DNA from: Obelidium mucronatum
Taxonomy: Eukaryota; Chytridiomycota; Chytridiomycetes; Chytridiales; Chytriomycetaceae
Assembly: GCA_025765595.1 (NCBI GenBank)
Contig: JAIVFH010000096.1
Location: 1-64,000, forward strand
Length of the DNA stretch: 64,000 nucleotides
Reading direction: 5' to 3'
The notes under the pieces are model-generated. The model had not been told where the DNA came from. It saw only the letters and a list, made by a program, of their open reading frames with translations, and ran no database searches. Numbering within the stretch: position 1 is the stretch's first letter; each line of letters begins with the position of its first letter. Positions 55,060-64,000 of this stretch are shown piece by piece. The position numbers and the translations under genes are program-made.

Positions 55060-56085
55060 TGTTATTAATAATTTAACAGGCTCTTATTGAATCTCCGTCC
55101 ATAGCATTATCGGTTCCTTTTCTTAAAATGAAAGGGAAAGCAATTACCAGCGCAACAGGCTGGTCAAGTTTTTGTTGTATTTGTTTTCAAAAAAAAAAAA
55201 AAGAAGGAATCATCACACCGCCAACCCGACCAATAAAACCCCAAAAAAGACGAGAAAAAAAGAAAGCCAAGAGGTCAATCTGAATAAGATGATAGATAGA
55301 TTTTTCAACCTGCTCAGATGTGCGAAAATCGATTTAGGAATACTATGCAACAACAAAAACCCACATAAACCAGGAACTTGCACGATACGCGACGGCTGGT
55401 ATTTTGCAGATGCGATCCCAAAGACATATGTTGGATCCTTCGATAGTTGGCTTGAAAGAAACAACATGTCAACAGAGCAAAGCGAGAGAGGGGATAGTTA
55501 CCCATAAATAATCGACTTTCGTCGTTTCCCTCGTAAACAAGCCGTCACCAAGATTCTGAAAGAAAAATACGGTAGAGGAGTGTAACAATATAACAAGCAT
55601 CAAGGATACTTAACGGAAAAACTCTTCGAAAATCGCTGCCTCCTGCGTACATAGGTCACTTAATTCATGACAACATTGTTAGCGATCGCTGCCACCCTTT
55701 TAACCGTTACAGTAAGAATGGATCGTTAGTAAATGTCCCTGAACCCACACACAAACACCCCACTCAATATTTTTGGTATTTTTGGTATTATTCTAATTTT
55801 TTTTGGTATTTTTTTGAAGTTTTTTGATGGTGATGGCAGGGTTATTGTAGGTGACGTTGTTGAATTCACTTGGCCGCCAATCGAGCAGATCGTCGAGGCT
55901 CCTTCATAGCGGCAATTCGCTTGCTTCGTCGGACTGGAACTTTACAGCGCTTTACCAACTGGCTTGGGGACAGCAGCAGCGGCAGGAATACTAGCAGCGA
56001 CATTCACAGTAACGGGGACACAAGCAGCGGCGGTGACTGGGCAAATGAGGTTAGCGCTACCGTTACCTACTTGTTCTTTTCACAA
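55060..56085. other. Intergenic region, no confident gene
   Basis: A plus-strand frame (55172-55507) contains GWYFADAIPKTYVGSFDSWL, with spacing like a short exon, and another (55870-56103) contains a serine/glycine repeat (SSSGRNTSSD). Neither has splice or codon support. A TTTTTGGTATT repeat lies near 55775-55815. Confidence 0.35.
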
Positions 56086-57088
56086 TCACTGCAATTGGAA
56101 TGACTTTAATAATCTCCAAGGAGGTATCAGCGGGACAGTCAGAACAGTGAAGCACTGGATAGACAAGAAGGCCACGGTAATCAATTTGGCACGACGGAGG
56201 TAGTGGGAGTAGTGTTGTTGGTATTTTTCGTGATGAGGATGGATGGCGCCCGCAAGGCCATGTAGATGGAGTGCTGAATCCACAACCCATTGAAGGAACT
56301 TGTTATGCCGGATCTTACGTTCTGGATCACAGGAACCATATAAAGGATTGACCTTCCCACCAAAGCCAAACATGAGAGTAAATTCTTTAATGACGCTTGA
56401 CGGGACTGGACCTGCTGCACGGCGTAACCGCAGACTGACGCGCTTCCGGTGGATGTCACTGGTCCTGAGCTCCTCGATCGAGATGGCGGATACGTGGTCT
56501 GGGTTGATGGCGATGGTTCCATCGGGTTGGCATTGGAACCGTGGCACATGCGGGCGGATGTAGGTGAAATAGTCGGGATTATAGTCAGGATTATAGTCGG
56601 GATTGGGTTTTGAAACAACAGGCGGCGGTACAAACGAAGGTTTCATTGCAGAAGCAGCCCACATAGTCCAAGAAAGTCTGTTCCGAATACTGGACCACAG
56701 GGCCTTGTACTACTGGGACTGGTACGACTACTGGTGCAATTACTACTTTCGGAATACATTCGGGCACTTTAAGTTCTGGGAGCGGTGGCATTGGACGATA
56801 GAATCGAAGAGGTCCGAAGATAGAAGCCGCTTGACGACGGGCCACTAAATGGGGAACAGAGACTTCTTCGTCAGTACAGCCAAACACGCTCACCTGAGAC
56901 AGAGGAGACGGCACAGGACGAAACGTAAGGCAGCGAGGTCCGTTTCGTCGAGGCTTCTTCCAGCCGCTGTTTGATGAAGCCCATCCACTCGGCTGTTGTG
57001 TTTGATGTAGTTGTTGTTGGTTGTTCGTTGGGTTCGTTGGGTTCACTGGGGGCACGGAGGCAATCATGTTCAAGTTTAAGTTGTTCAT
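56086..57088 (-). CDS. Proline-rich orphan protein
   Basis: ATG 57088, start MNNLNLNMIASVPPVNPTNP, then a proline/glutamine-rich head (LHQTQQPSGWASSN). It continues with PSPLSQVSVFGCTDEEVSVP and a valine/proline-rich VVIAPVVVPVPVVQGPVV segment. A second frame (to about 56200) holds a repeated PDYN/PDYF segment and VPRFQCQPDGTIAINPDHV. It then holds RKRVSLRLRRAAGPVP, VIKEFTLMFGFGG and HNKFLQWVVDSALHLHG. The two frames overlap near 56630 and are shifted by one base. The second part looks like a folded domain, unknown to me. The 3' end is uncertain. Confidence 0.5.
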
Positions 57089-57670
57089 AATGGGGAGGAG
57101 AAAACGGGGGGAATGGGCGGGGTTAAGTACTTTTTTGTTGTTGTTGTCCGAATTGTCAGTTTCTCTTTGTTTTGACGAGGAGGGAAAAAAAAAGCTGAGA
57201 CCACAACTTCGCGAATATCGGAGCTACAATATCGAGAGTTTTCCAGAACAGGCCTAACAAAGGACTGCGGTTCGGTCGGAGCTAGTCTTGGTTTTCCTGG
57301 ACGTCTGTGGCGTGAGATGGCGTTGATTGAGGCCATTTTGTGTCGTCGGAGTTTGAAATCGAATAAACGCAATCCATTGATCTAATATCCAAAGCACCCC
57401 TGATCACACATTCGCTACTAGCGAATGTACGGATCTGACACTTTATCTGCCCCCCTAAAATATAAGATTTCGATGCCATAACTGACGCGTTTTCTTGTCC
57501 ATCTCCTGGGTCGCATCTTTTCCTTTTTGAATGTTTTCATGTACAACAGCATATCTTCTTATAGTAGTTGATCTAATTTAATGCATTCACTAACTTTAAG
57601 CGATTATTTCGAAGACTGAAGCAGGGTGTTTTATTTTTTTATGTACCAGCTTGATTCAGTGTATCAAAGG
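57089..57670. other. Intergenic region between two minus-strand genes
   Basis: Upstream of the proline-rich gene and downstream of the hydroxylase. It contains an exact 12-base palindrome-like TTCGCTACTAGCGAA near 57411-57425. A minus-strand open frame here (57085-57372) lacks conservation clues. Confidence 0.4.
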
Positions 57671-58575
57671 TTAAACATCCCCCTTAGTACACCGTGCAGC
57701 CAAATCATCCACTTTTGCCTCAAAATCACGATGAACCGTTCCAAACACTCGATCCCAAACAGTAGTAAACCCGCCATAATGACACGCCACTTTCTGATGG
57801 TGAACCTCGTGGAACAGAGAACTCATGAACCACTTTGTCCCCCACCACTTATTCCACCACATGGGAACAACTTCATACCCAAGGTGATTGAACACAGTGT
57901 TCAAAAACCCGTAGATTTGAATCACCATCAGCGTCTTTTTATCAAATGTCAAGAGGTATCCAAGTAAGGGACTAAATCCTCCTGTAATAATGGATTCGAA
58001 TGCGTGGAAGCTGAATCCAGCGGCTGGAGACAACACAACGCTCTTGTGGTGGTAACTGTGGATCCACCATCCATATTTGCCGTGAAGAAAGAAGCGATGC
58101 AGAAAGTAGTAATAGAGATCAAAAAGAACAAAATACACTGCGAATTCTGCTGCAATAGTTGCGGCGTCTGAGCCTGACTTGAACTTGATCAAATTATGAG
58201 CCTCAGCTGCTTCAATGGCCATAGTCGTTACAAGATTACCCAGAGAAGCATAGACGCCGCCCAAGAACTCGCGCCTGATTTGCTTAGATCTAAATAAGTC
58301 GGTCTTTTCGTGATCATAACGGATCTTGCGATTCTTGATCCAAGGATGCAAAACGTGACAGATTGAGTATGTCGGCTACTCCCATGACGGACACAGTGAC
58401 CACGACTGATGTTCCAATCTTTTGGCCGTAATAGATAATAATCTTCATAGTTGCTTCGTTTTTGAAGTTCTTTTTGGAATGTAATTATTTTATTTTTGAC
58501 GAAAGCCCACTCAAAAAACCTGAACACCATACTCTCGCACAGAAATCGCAACATCCAAAGTCTTGTAATAAACAT
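57671..58575 (-). CDS. Fatty-acid/sterol hydroxylase (membrane di-iron)
   Basis: The three histidine clusters are present: HRFFLH, HSYHH, and HEVHH near the end, with a NHLGYEV segment. This is the pattern of the fatty acid hydroxylase superfamily (ERG25, ERG3, SUR2 relatives). Hydrophobic stretches (FWMFITRLWML, VVVTVSVMGVADIL) give ER membrane spans. Near 58340 the frame jumps from YYGQKIGTSVVVTVSVMG to NRKIRYDHEKTDLF. A 46-base intron from GTAGCC to AAG would join them exactly, although that donor is poor. Substrate (sterol, sphingoid base or fatty acid) cannot be decided. Stop 57671. Confidence 0.8.
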
Positions 58576-58579
58576 CCAG

Positions 58580-59190
58580 AAAAAGTATGCATTGCAGACA
58601 ATTGCAAGTATGACAACTGGGATTTAACCGAAGGGGTCCAAAAGTTGACTTTCAATCGCTCTGAAACAGTCAATGGTCGACCACGAATACGCGGATTTAT
58701 GTGAGAGTCGGTTTCCTTTTTTTTGTTGGTTATATAAATAATTCGAAAATTGAAGAAGAAAAAAACTACGGTGCTGACGGGATAAAAGCGCTCTTCCAAA
58801 CAAACTGGACCCAATCCCAAATAAGCACCCAAAGGTCCCAGCCCTTCGTCACCATACACCTCGAATCCTTCTTGCTCACACTGCTTCCACACGGCGCCCT
58901 ACGCACACAGCCCCATCTGGACAAGAAATACAAACTGGGAAGCAGGTATTCAACATATCCGTGCATTAATGAATCATTGATGATTGGAATACTTGTCCAA
59001 GAACTTGCAGTCTGGTTGTTCAGTTCGTGGGCAATATTGAATGGCATATCCGACTTTGTAGTACCAGAGTCCAGTCAGCCCGAAAAAGAAGTAGCACACA
59101 TGATACGGAAAATCCAGACCTAATGCTTTCTTTAAGTATGAGGTTTTTGACGAAAAGATGAGTTCGATTTCAGTGTTTGTGTCCTAGAGC
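58580..59190 (-). pseudogene. Truncated MAN1/Src1-like paralogue
   Basis: Similar in order to the C-terminal half of the full gene at 61315-63751. It shows TEIELIFSS, a membrane span in CYFFFGLTGLWYYKVGYAIQ then YC, an IPIINDSLMHG segment, the luminal CISCPDGAVC finger, EGFEVYGDEGLGPLGAYLGL and, past a short intron, NPRIRGRPLTVSER. Three single-base frame changes (about 59020, 58945, 58890) lie within 150 bases. The N-terminal HeH domain is absent. It sits two genes upstream of the full copy, so tandem duplication is likely. Decay and assembly error are both possible. Confidence 0.65.
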
Positions 59191-59504
59191 CGACGATGAC
59201 TCAAATTCCGCTTGGCTTTTCGGAATATTTGAATCCGATAGTATTATGAGGCTGCTGAATTTCGTTCAATTTGTTGTTGTTGTTGCTGCTGCTGTTTTGG
59301 GGAGTTTCCCGCGCAGCCGTTAAAGTGTTTCGGAGTTGTTGCTAAGTCTCCTCTGAATAAAGCCGGAACCGAATCGGGAGAGGACAAATGAAGAGTTTCG
59401 CTTTTCCTCTTGTTCTTGTTCTTTCTCTTCTTTTTACTACTGCCACTGTTGCTGTTGTTGATGGTGCCTACTACCCTTTGAGTTGCTACCCAAAACCAAC
59501 ACCC
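59191..59504. other. Intergenic region with a possible secretion-signal frame
   Basis: Holds a glutamine-coding CAG/CAA tract on the minus strand (about 59262-59300). A plus-strand frame from 59388 starts MKSFAFPLVLVLSLLFTTAT, a good signal peptide by eye, but it then runs antisense into the membrane-protein gene and loses character. Confidence 0.4.
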
Positions 59505-60988
59505 TCAAATTTCTCTACAGTCCATGCTGTTCAAGCTCGCTGTTGCAGGCGCAGGTGCCGCAGCAGCAGCAGCAGCTACAATCACTTTCTCCACAACCAC
59601 CACCTCCTCATCATCAGAAGAAGACTCCCGCTCCTTCCGCTCCTTCACCAATTTACTCAAAGACCCCACAAACGACGCCGCGATCCCAATCGTAGCAACT
59701 CGATTCCTCAACCGATCTACAGGCCTCTCATCCCCGACTTGCTGCATTCGTTCAAACAATCGAGTTTCTCTCCACACTGTAAACACCATGAATGAGGCGC
59801 CGGGTCCAATCACAAGGCTTCTGCTGAGGTGGGAAAACATGGCGCCGATGGATGATGATGCGAGCCAGAAGAAACTGGACTTTTGGGTGCTGCTGTTGGG
59901 GTCGGGGTTGTTTTTGGTGGTGTTGTTGGTGTTGGTGTTGCTGTGTTTTTGGTTCGAAAGGTTCCAGGTTTCCACTACAACAAGGATCGTTGTGGCAGCT
60001 GTAAGTGAAACCCATTCCCATAACTGAAACCATACTTGGATCTGCGGGTGCTGATTGTGATGATGATGTTGATGATGACGATCGCGACTGTTTGCAGTAG
60101 TAGTAGTAGGAGAAGGAGGAGGAGGAGGGGTGGACAACAAAAGCTCAACAAGCGGAGGAATCGTTTCCAAAGGGTTATTCTGAATCACCAACGGGAAAAA
60201 AGAGCGTGTCGTGAAGTGAACCAAACTCATGAAGAAAACAATCATGTATAAAAGCAGGGCTCTGTTGGATGACTTTTTGGCGTCGTGAATCGTGGTGGTG
60301 CTGCTCTGAGGAGCCGTGATCCAAAAGAGAGGCAAGAGCGGCGGGAAATATTGCGTCAATACCGTCTTGACGTAGAAAAAGTCGGCTGGGTGCGTGTATT
60401 CGAGGAACGCAGAGATACACATCAAGGCGACAATTGAGATCCCGATTCTTGTGATTTGATGTGCCGGGCCCAAGTGGAGTTTAGAAAAGGAACGGGATGT
60501 GGACACTGAAGCTGTAAAGAAAGCTGGAATCCAAATAAGAGGTACTGCTACGGCTGGGGACTGTAGCCATGGTTAGACCCAAGTTATACCATAATACCAA
60601 CCATTGAAAAACTCACCACCAGCAATGAGGCTACAACGACAACCGCAAAAGACGACAAGAAAGCTGAAATCAGTTTGTTTGGCAATCTTCGAGTTCCTTC
60701 GACGGCGATAAAGGCAAATACAGAAAGCTCCAATGAGGTAAAGAGTGTCAAGGCGCCCAAACTGCTGGACCGGCTACCACGACTGCTGCTGCCATTGAGT
60801 TCAAGCTTTGCATTCTCAATGACGCATAAAAACCGATCAGAGAAGGGAATTATGCCATCGATCCTGAGTGCATCGCCACAGATCAGATCAACAGGTGGAG
60901 TCCACCCAACAAACACATGGAAGAAGGGATGCCAGAGAAACCATATTCCCAGAACAATCGAAAAAGGAATAAAGATCGATTTGATCAT
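59505..60988 (-). CDS. Multipass membrane protein, not recognised
   Basis: ATG 60988 (MIKSIFIPFSIVLGIWFLWH). An intron from GTGAGT (about 60616) to CAG (about 60561) joins SLLV to SPAVAVPLIWIPAFF in frame. About six to eight hydrophobic segments are visible, among them IFIPFSIVLGIWFLWHPFFH, SLELSVFAFIAVEG, GISIVALMCISAFLE, LLYMIVFFMSLVHF and SLTAATTILVVVE. A luminal-looking WTPPVDLICGDALRIDG lies near the start. A histidine/asparagine-rich loop (HHQHHHHNQHPQ) lies at about residue 290, and an alanine/glutamate-rich C-terminus at the end. A fungal orphan by eye; transporter or receptor roles cannot be distinguished. Confidence 0.65.
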
Positions 60989-61314
60989 CCAGTCAGGTCA
61001 AGTATGAGGTTCAAAAAAGTAACGACAGCAAGAAAGCTGATTTTGGACAAGAGAAAAAATCGTTAAAATCCAATTTGGGAACAGACAAGCCCGCCCAATA
61101 TTTGAAAAAACACAACATACGAGTTCTTATTATCCACATTATTGAAAGAAAGAAAAAACCACAACCAAAAAAAAAGCATCCAACCTTTATCTCCAAACAA
61201 GAGAAACAACTTTCTCCCCTGCGTTTCTGGCCATCTTATTCACAACTCCCACAAGCATCTTCACATTTGCAATCTTTGCTTCAAAAAACTCCACCTTCAC
61301 GACATCCCAATTTC

Positions 61315-63751
61315 TCATTTTTTTAACGCCTCGCTCACGGTTTTCAAGAATCCCTTTCGAATCACTTCTACAATTTCCATTGCGCCTTCGCTGGCAGCTC
61401 CAGACGAGACGTGGTCATACACTTCCAACAACCGGATATTCGCTGCTTGGAATCTTTCAACACTTGAATTCCTCCAAAATTCAATTCTCTTTGAAACAGG
61501 CAACGGGCGACCACGAATTCGAGGGTTCACGTGTGACTGAGTTGAGCCCTTTTCAACACCAAAACGTTTAATAATTCCCAAGAACTTGCATGAAAGAAGA
61601 AAAAAAAGACAAAGAAGAACTCACTTGATGCACTGCCATATCCTCCAAGCCCAAGCACATTGCACCCAATCCAATATATTGAGTCAAAGGACCGAATCCT
61701 TCTTCCCCGAAAACATCCATTGCAGGGTCAACGCACGATACAACTGATTCCCCTTCACAAACACCATTCATCGGACAGGCAACACAGGAAGGGAACACTT
61801 GTCCCCAATAGTCTTTGGCGATTCCATGAGTGCTTCCCCAGACAGGAGGGATCCACATTTGGTTTTGTCCTTCTCGACAATATTCGATATGCGATCCGAC
61901 TTCCATGTACCATGATACAACAGCGAATAAGAATGGAAGAAGGAGAGCAACTGCGAAAATGGATCCAAATACGCTAGCAACTTTACGAACAGCGTGGGGT
62001 TTGAAAATGATTTCAATCTCTTCGTCTTCGTCTTGTGCTTCTTCCGTGGTACCGTTGATTGCATCGCTTTCACTCTCCTTCAAAAGGGCAGATTTTTCTA
62101 CTTCAGTTTCCACTTGATGAGCCTTGTTCTTCAATGCCTTGCTCAAAAGAGGGAAAGACGCAGAAGCAGTATTTGTGACCATACTGTTTCTTGATCTCAA
62201 GTTGTACTTTCCAGGACTATTTGTAGTATTCAAGTTGCCATTTTCAACCATAAACTCCCTTGGACTGAGTTTCGGCAAAAACTTGCCATCAAAAAGCAAT
62301 GCAGAGATTTCTTCGTCATTTTCCCCAACCGCCAAACTCTTGCGTCTTTTGGGACTGGTTTGTCTTCGAAACAGCTCATTGTCCTCATCATCCGATTCAT
62401 CCTCTTCAAAATCTTGAAGATTGTATTTTCTTTTGAATTCGGCGTCTACAGTAGTAGTAGTAGTACTGGGTGTTGTTGGAGTGATGGGTGCAGCAGAAGA
62501 GGAATTTCCCATTGATCCAAATTCGTGTTCTTTCTCTTCTTCATCATTCTGGCTACCTGCACAATCCAACCAAATCCACAACCGCTCTTTTAGCAGCAGA
62601 AATAATAGATCGATCGTGCGGTTTGAAGGGAGGGGTTCGCGTAACAATGACTTGTTCTCTCAATGGAGTTGTTCCAGTTGGAACTCTTCTTGGGCCAGTG
62701 CTTCGGAGACCCAAAGGAGAAGTTTTGTTGGCATGACTGTTTGCAGCGCCACGCAAAGATGTGGGGCTTGGTGTGGCACCATTTTTTGAATTACGGCGCC
62801 TGTTTTTGCGGTCGACAAGCGTTGGTGGAGGACTGAGACCTGTTTGCGAGACGAATGTGGGGGGTACGACGGGAACGACAAAGTCCGGGCGATGCGCGTC
62901 TTTCTGGTGCTGGCGCAGGTGTTGCTGCGGGTTGAGTGGCGGGGCGGGCAGCGGCGGCGGGCCGCTGCGACGCAGCTTCTCTGGACGCGTCGACGGCATT
63001 GGAATGGGATCAAAGACCGTGCGGCGCTGAGTTGTATTTTTTTTTAGCTAATTCCAAAAGACAACCCAAACACGAAAACAAGACAAAGAAAGTACACAAA
63101 CCGCAAAGCCGAACGACGAGCGCAGCCCGTGGCCGAACGCAACGAGGCGTCTGCGGCGGTCGTTGACGGCGCTTGCGATTGCGGCGGCGACTGAATGCCC
63201 GGCATCAGTGTCCGCTTCGGCTTCGGCCTCGAAGCGCGCAACGAGTTCGCCGACGCGTTGCCGTTCTTCTTCTTTTTCGTCTTCTTCTTTTTCTTTTTCG
63301 TTGTCTTCTTCATCTCGGAGTTGTTTGTCTTCGCTGTCTTTGCTGGCTTCGTTGCAAACACTTTCTTCTTCTGCCGCCACCGCCGCGTTGCAAATGTCGC
63401 CGAGAACAACGCGCGGCGCTTTGAGCGCCAGCGATGCCGCAAGCGCAGCGACTGGTTTGGTTGAAGTTTGGTTGAAGTTTGGACAAGTCAATACTTGAAA
63501 GAAACGACAAACTCACACTGCGCCACGTATTCCTCCTTCAGCACGCGCCCCGTCGGCAGCGCAACGCGGTGCTTGCTGAGAATCGTCTTGAGCTCGGCAA
63601 CCTGCGAGGGTGTCGTGTCAACTGCATTCTTGTCAACAAAAGACAACAAAAGACTCACTGTCGCTCGCTGCGGGTCAAAGCTGGCTGACAAGTAGTATGC
63701 TGGCGCCGTGGCCGACGCGTTGCTTGTGTTTTCCGTGTTTTCAACGTCCAT
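61315..63751 (-). CDS. HeH/LEM-type inner nuclear membrane protein (Src1/Heh1/MAN1-like)
   Basis: ATG 63751. Exon 1 (63751-63659) gives SASFDPQRAT. After an intron (GTGAGT to CAG) comes VAELKTILSKHRVALPTGRV with KEEYVAQ, the helix-extension-helix DNA-binding motif of Src1/Heh1/MAN1. Next come an acidic, serine-rich nucleoplasmic region and basic RRKSLAVG and PKRRK stretches. The first membrane span is SIFAVALLLPFLFAVVSW (about 61950). The conserved luminal domain is YCREGQ, CVACPMNGVC and EEGFGPLTQYIGLGAMC. After the intron at about 61630-61545 a second part follows, with NPRIRGRPLPVSKR and FQAANIRLLEVYDHV. It tethers chromatin and helps nuclear pore quality control. A one-base frame break lies near 62580. 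Confidence 0.8.
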
Positions 63752-63814
63752 CTTGCAGATGCTTGGCTGATTCGAATTATTTATTTTTTTTAATTAAATT
63801 TCATTTTTGGGTCG
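63752..63814. promoter_or_regulatory. 63-bp divergent promoter
   Basis: Only 63 bases separate the start codons of the MAN1-like gene and the ATPase gene. The tract is AT-rich (TTATTTTTTTTAATTAAATT) with no visible factor site. Confidence 0.6.
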
Positions 63815-64000
63815 ATGCAAGTAAATCTAGACCTACGGAGTTTATCAGATGGATCACCTTCAGGAGTGATTCTTTATGGAAGAGCAGGCGTTGGAAAGAG
63901 CAGACTGCTGGCAGCAAAGAAACGTGAGGCCGATGTCTTTCTTTATAGACTAGGGGGCGGGTAAAAGTTGACACTTTGATGGATCCACAGGAGATAGTCC
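63815..64000 (+). CDS. P-loop ATPase, 5' end only
   Basis: ATG 63815 opens MQVNLDLRSLSDGSPSGVIL followed by YGRAGVGKSRLLAAK, a clear Walker A motif (GRAGVGKS). A GTGAGG donor at about 63925 probably ends the exon. The rest is outside the window, so the family (AAA+, RecA-like or STAND) cannot be told. Confidence 0.6.

Noticed and set aside
59388..59795. Plus-strand frame with a signal-peptide-like start (MKSFAFPLVLVLSLLFTTAT)
   Set aside because: Most of it is antisense to the end of the membrane-protein gene and turns into arginine/serine/histidine repeats; no cysteine pattern or splice site supports a secreted protein.
63044..63500. Plus-strand serine/phenylalanine-rich frames at the right end
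   Set aside because: Antisense of the glutamate-rich exon of the MAN1-like gene.

Overview
The window is eukaryotic nuclear DNA, most likely from an early-diverging (chytrid-like) fungus. Evidence: a Zn2-Cys6 binuclear-cluster transcription factor, a HeH/MAN1-type inner nuclear membrane protein, many short GT..AG introns (about 40-70 nt, often starting GTGAGT or GTATGT), hAT/Harbinger/pogo/copia/gypsy elements, and a cysteine-cluster protein of the CxC5/CxC6 type that accompanies KDZ transposons in fungi. The lineage is an inference. No rRNA, tRNA or CRISPR was recognised.

Layout. Bases 1 to about 36,500 are a graveyard of mobile elements. In order: a fragment of a hAT transposase, A-rich and ACAAT microsatellite DNA with a 32-C run, a terminal fragment of an iteron-bearing transposon, a deleted PIF/Harbinger element, an acidic repeat protein, a broken TET/JBP-like 2-oxoglutarate oxygenase gene, a decayed integrase-type transposase, an alpha-kinase gene cut in two by a complete Ty1/copia retrotransposon (9599-15863), a decayed gypsy pol, a decayed pogo-type transposase, a Harbinger-like remnant, and a broken gene of a fungal 3'-5' exonuclease family (23423 to about 36400). 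That last gene has itself been hit twice: by a 4.9 kb transposon carrying the CxC5/CxC6 gene (24571-29510) and by a complete hAT element (29691-33221). In both this gene and the alpha-kinase gene the target-site duplications are visible, and removing the insert rejoins the reading frame.

From about 37 kb to the end the DNA is compact and genic. In order: a HAD-type phosphatase, eIF4A, Ypt1/Rab1, Sus1/ENY2, striatin, an orphan multi-exon gene, UPF3, a 75-residue twin-CX9C protein, a RIB2-like deaminase, a C2orf76-type UPF0538 protein, a Zn2-Cys6 factor, an orphan proline-rich gene, a fatty-acid/sterol hydroxylase, a truncated MAN1-like paralogue, an orphan multipass membrane protein, a full HeH/MAN1-like protein, and the start of a P-loop ATPase. 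Functions include translation (eIF4A), nonsense-mediated decay (UPF3), mRNA export/SAGA (Sus1), ER-Golgi traffic (Ypt1), STRIPAK scaffolding (striatin) and the nuclear envelope (MAN1-like).

Several conserved genes (UPF3 C-terminus, deaminase, Zn2-Cys6 factor, MAN1-like pair) show single-base frame breaks, some at or next to homopolymers. Assembly indels are therefore as likely as true decay for some of the broken genes. All family assignments come from reading motifs by eye; no database search was run.
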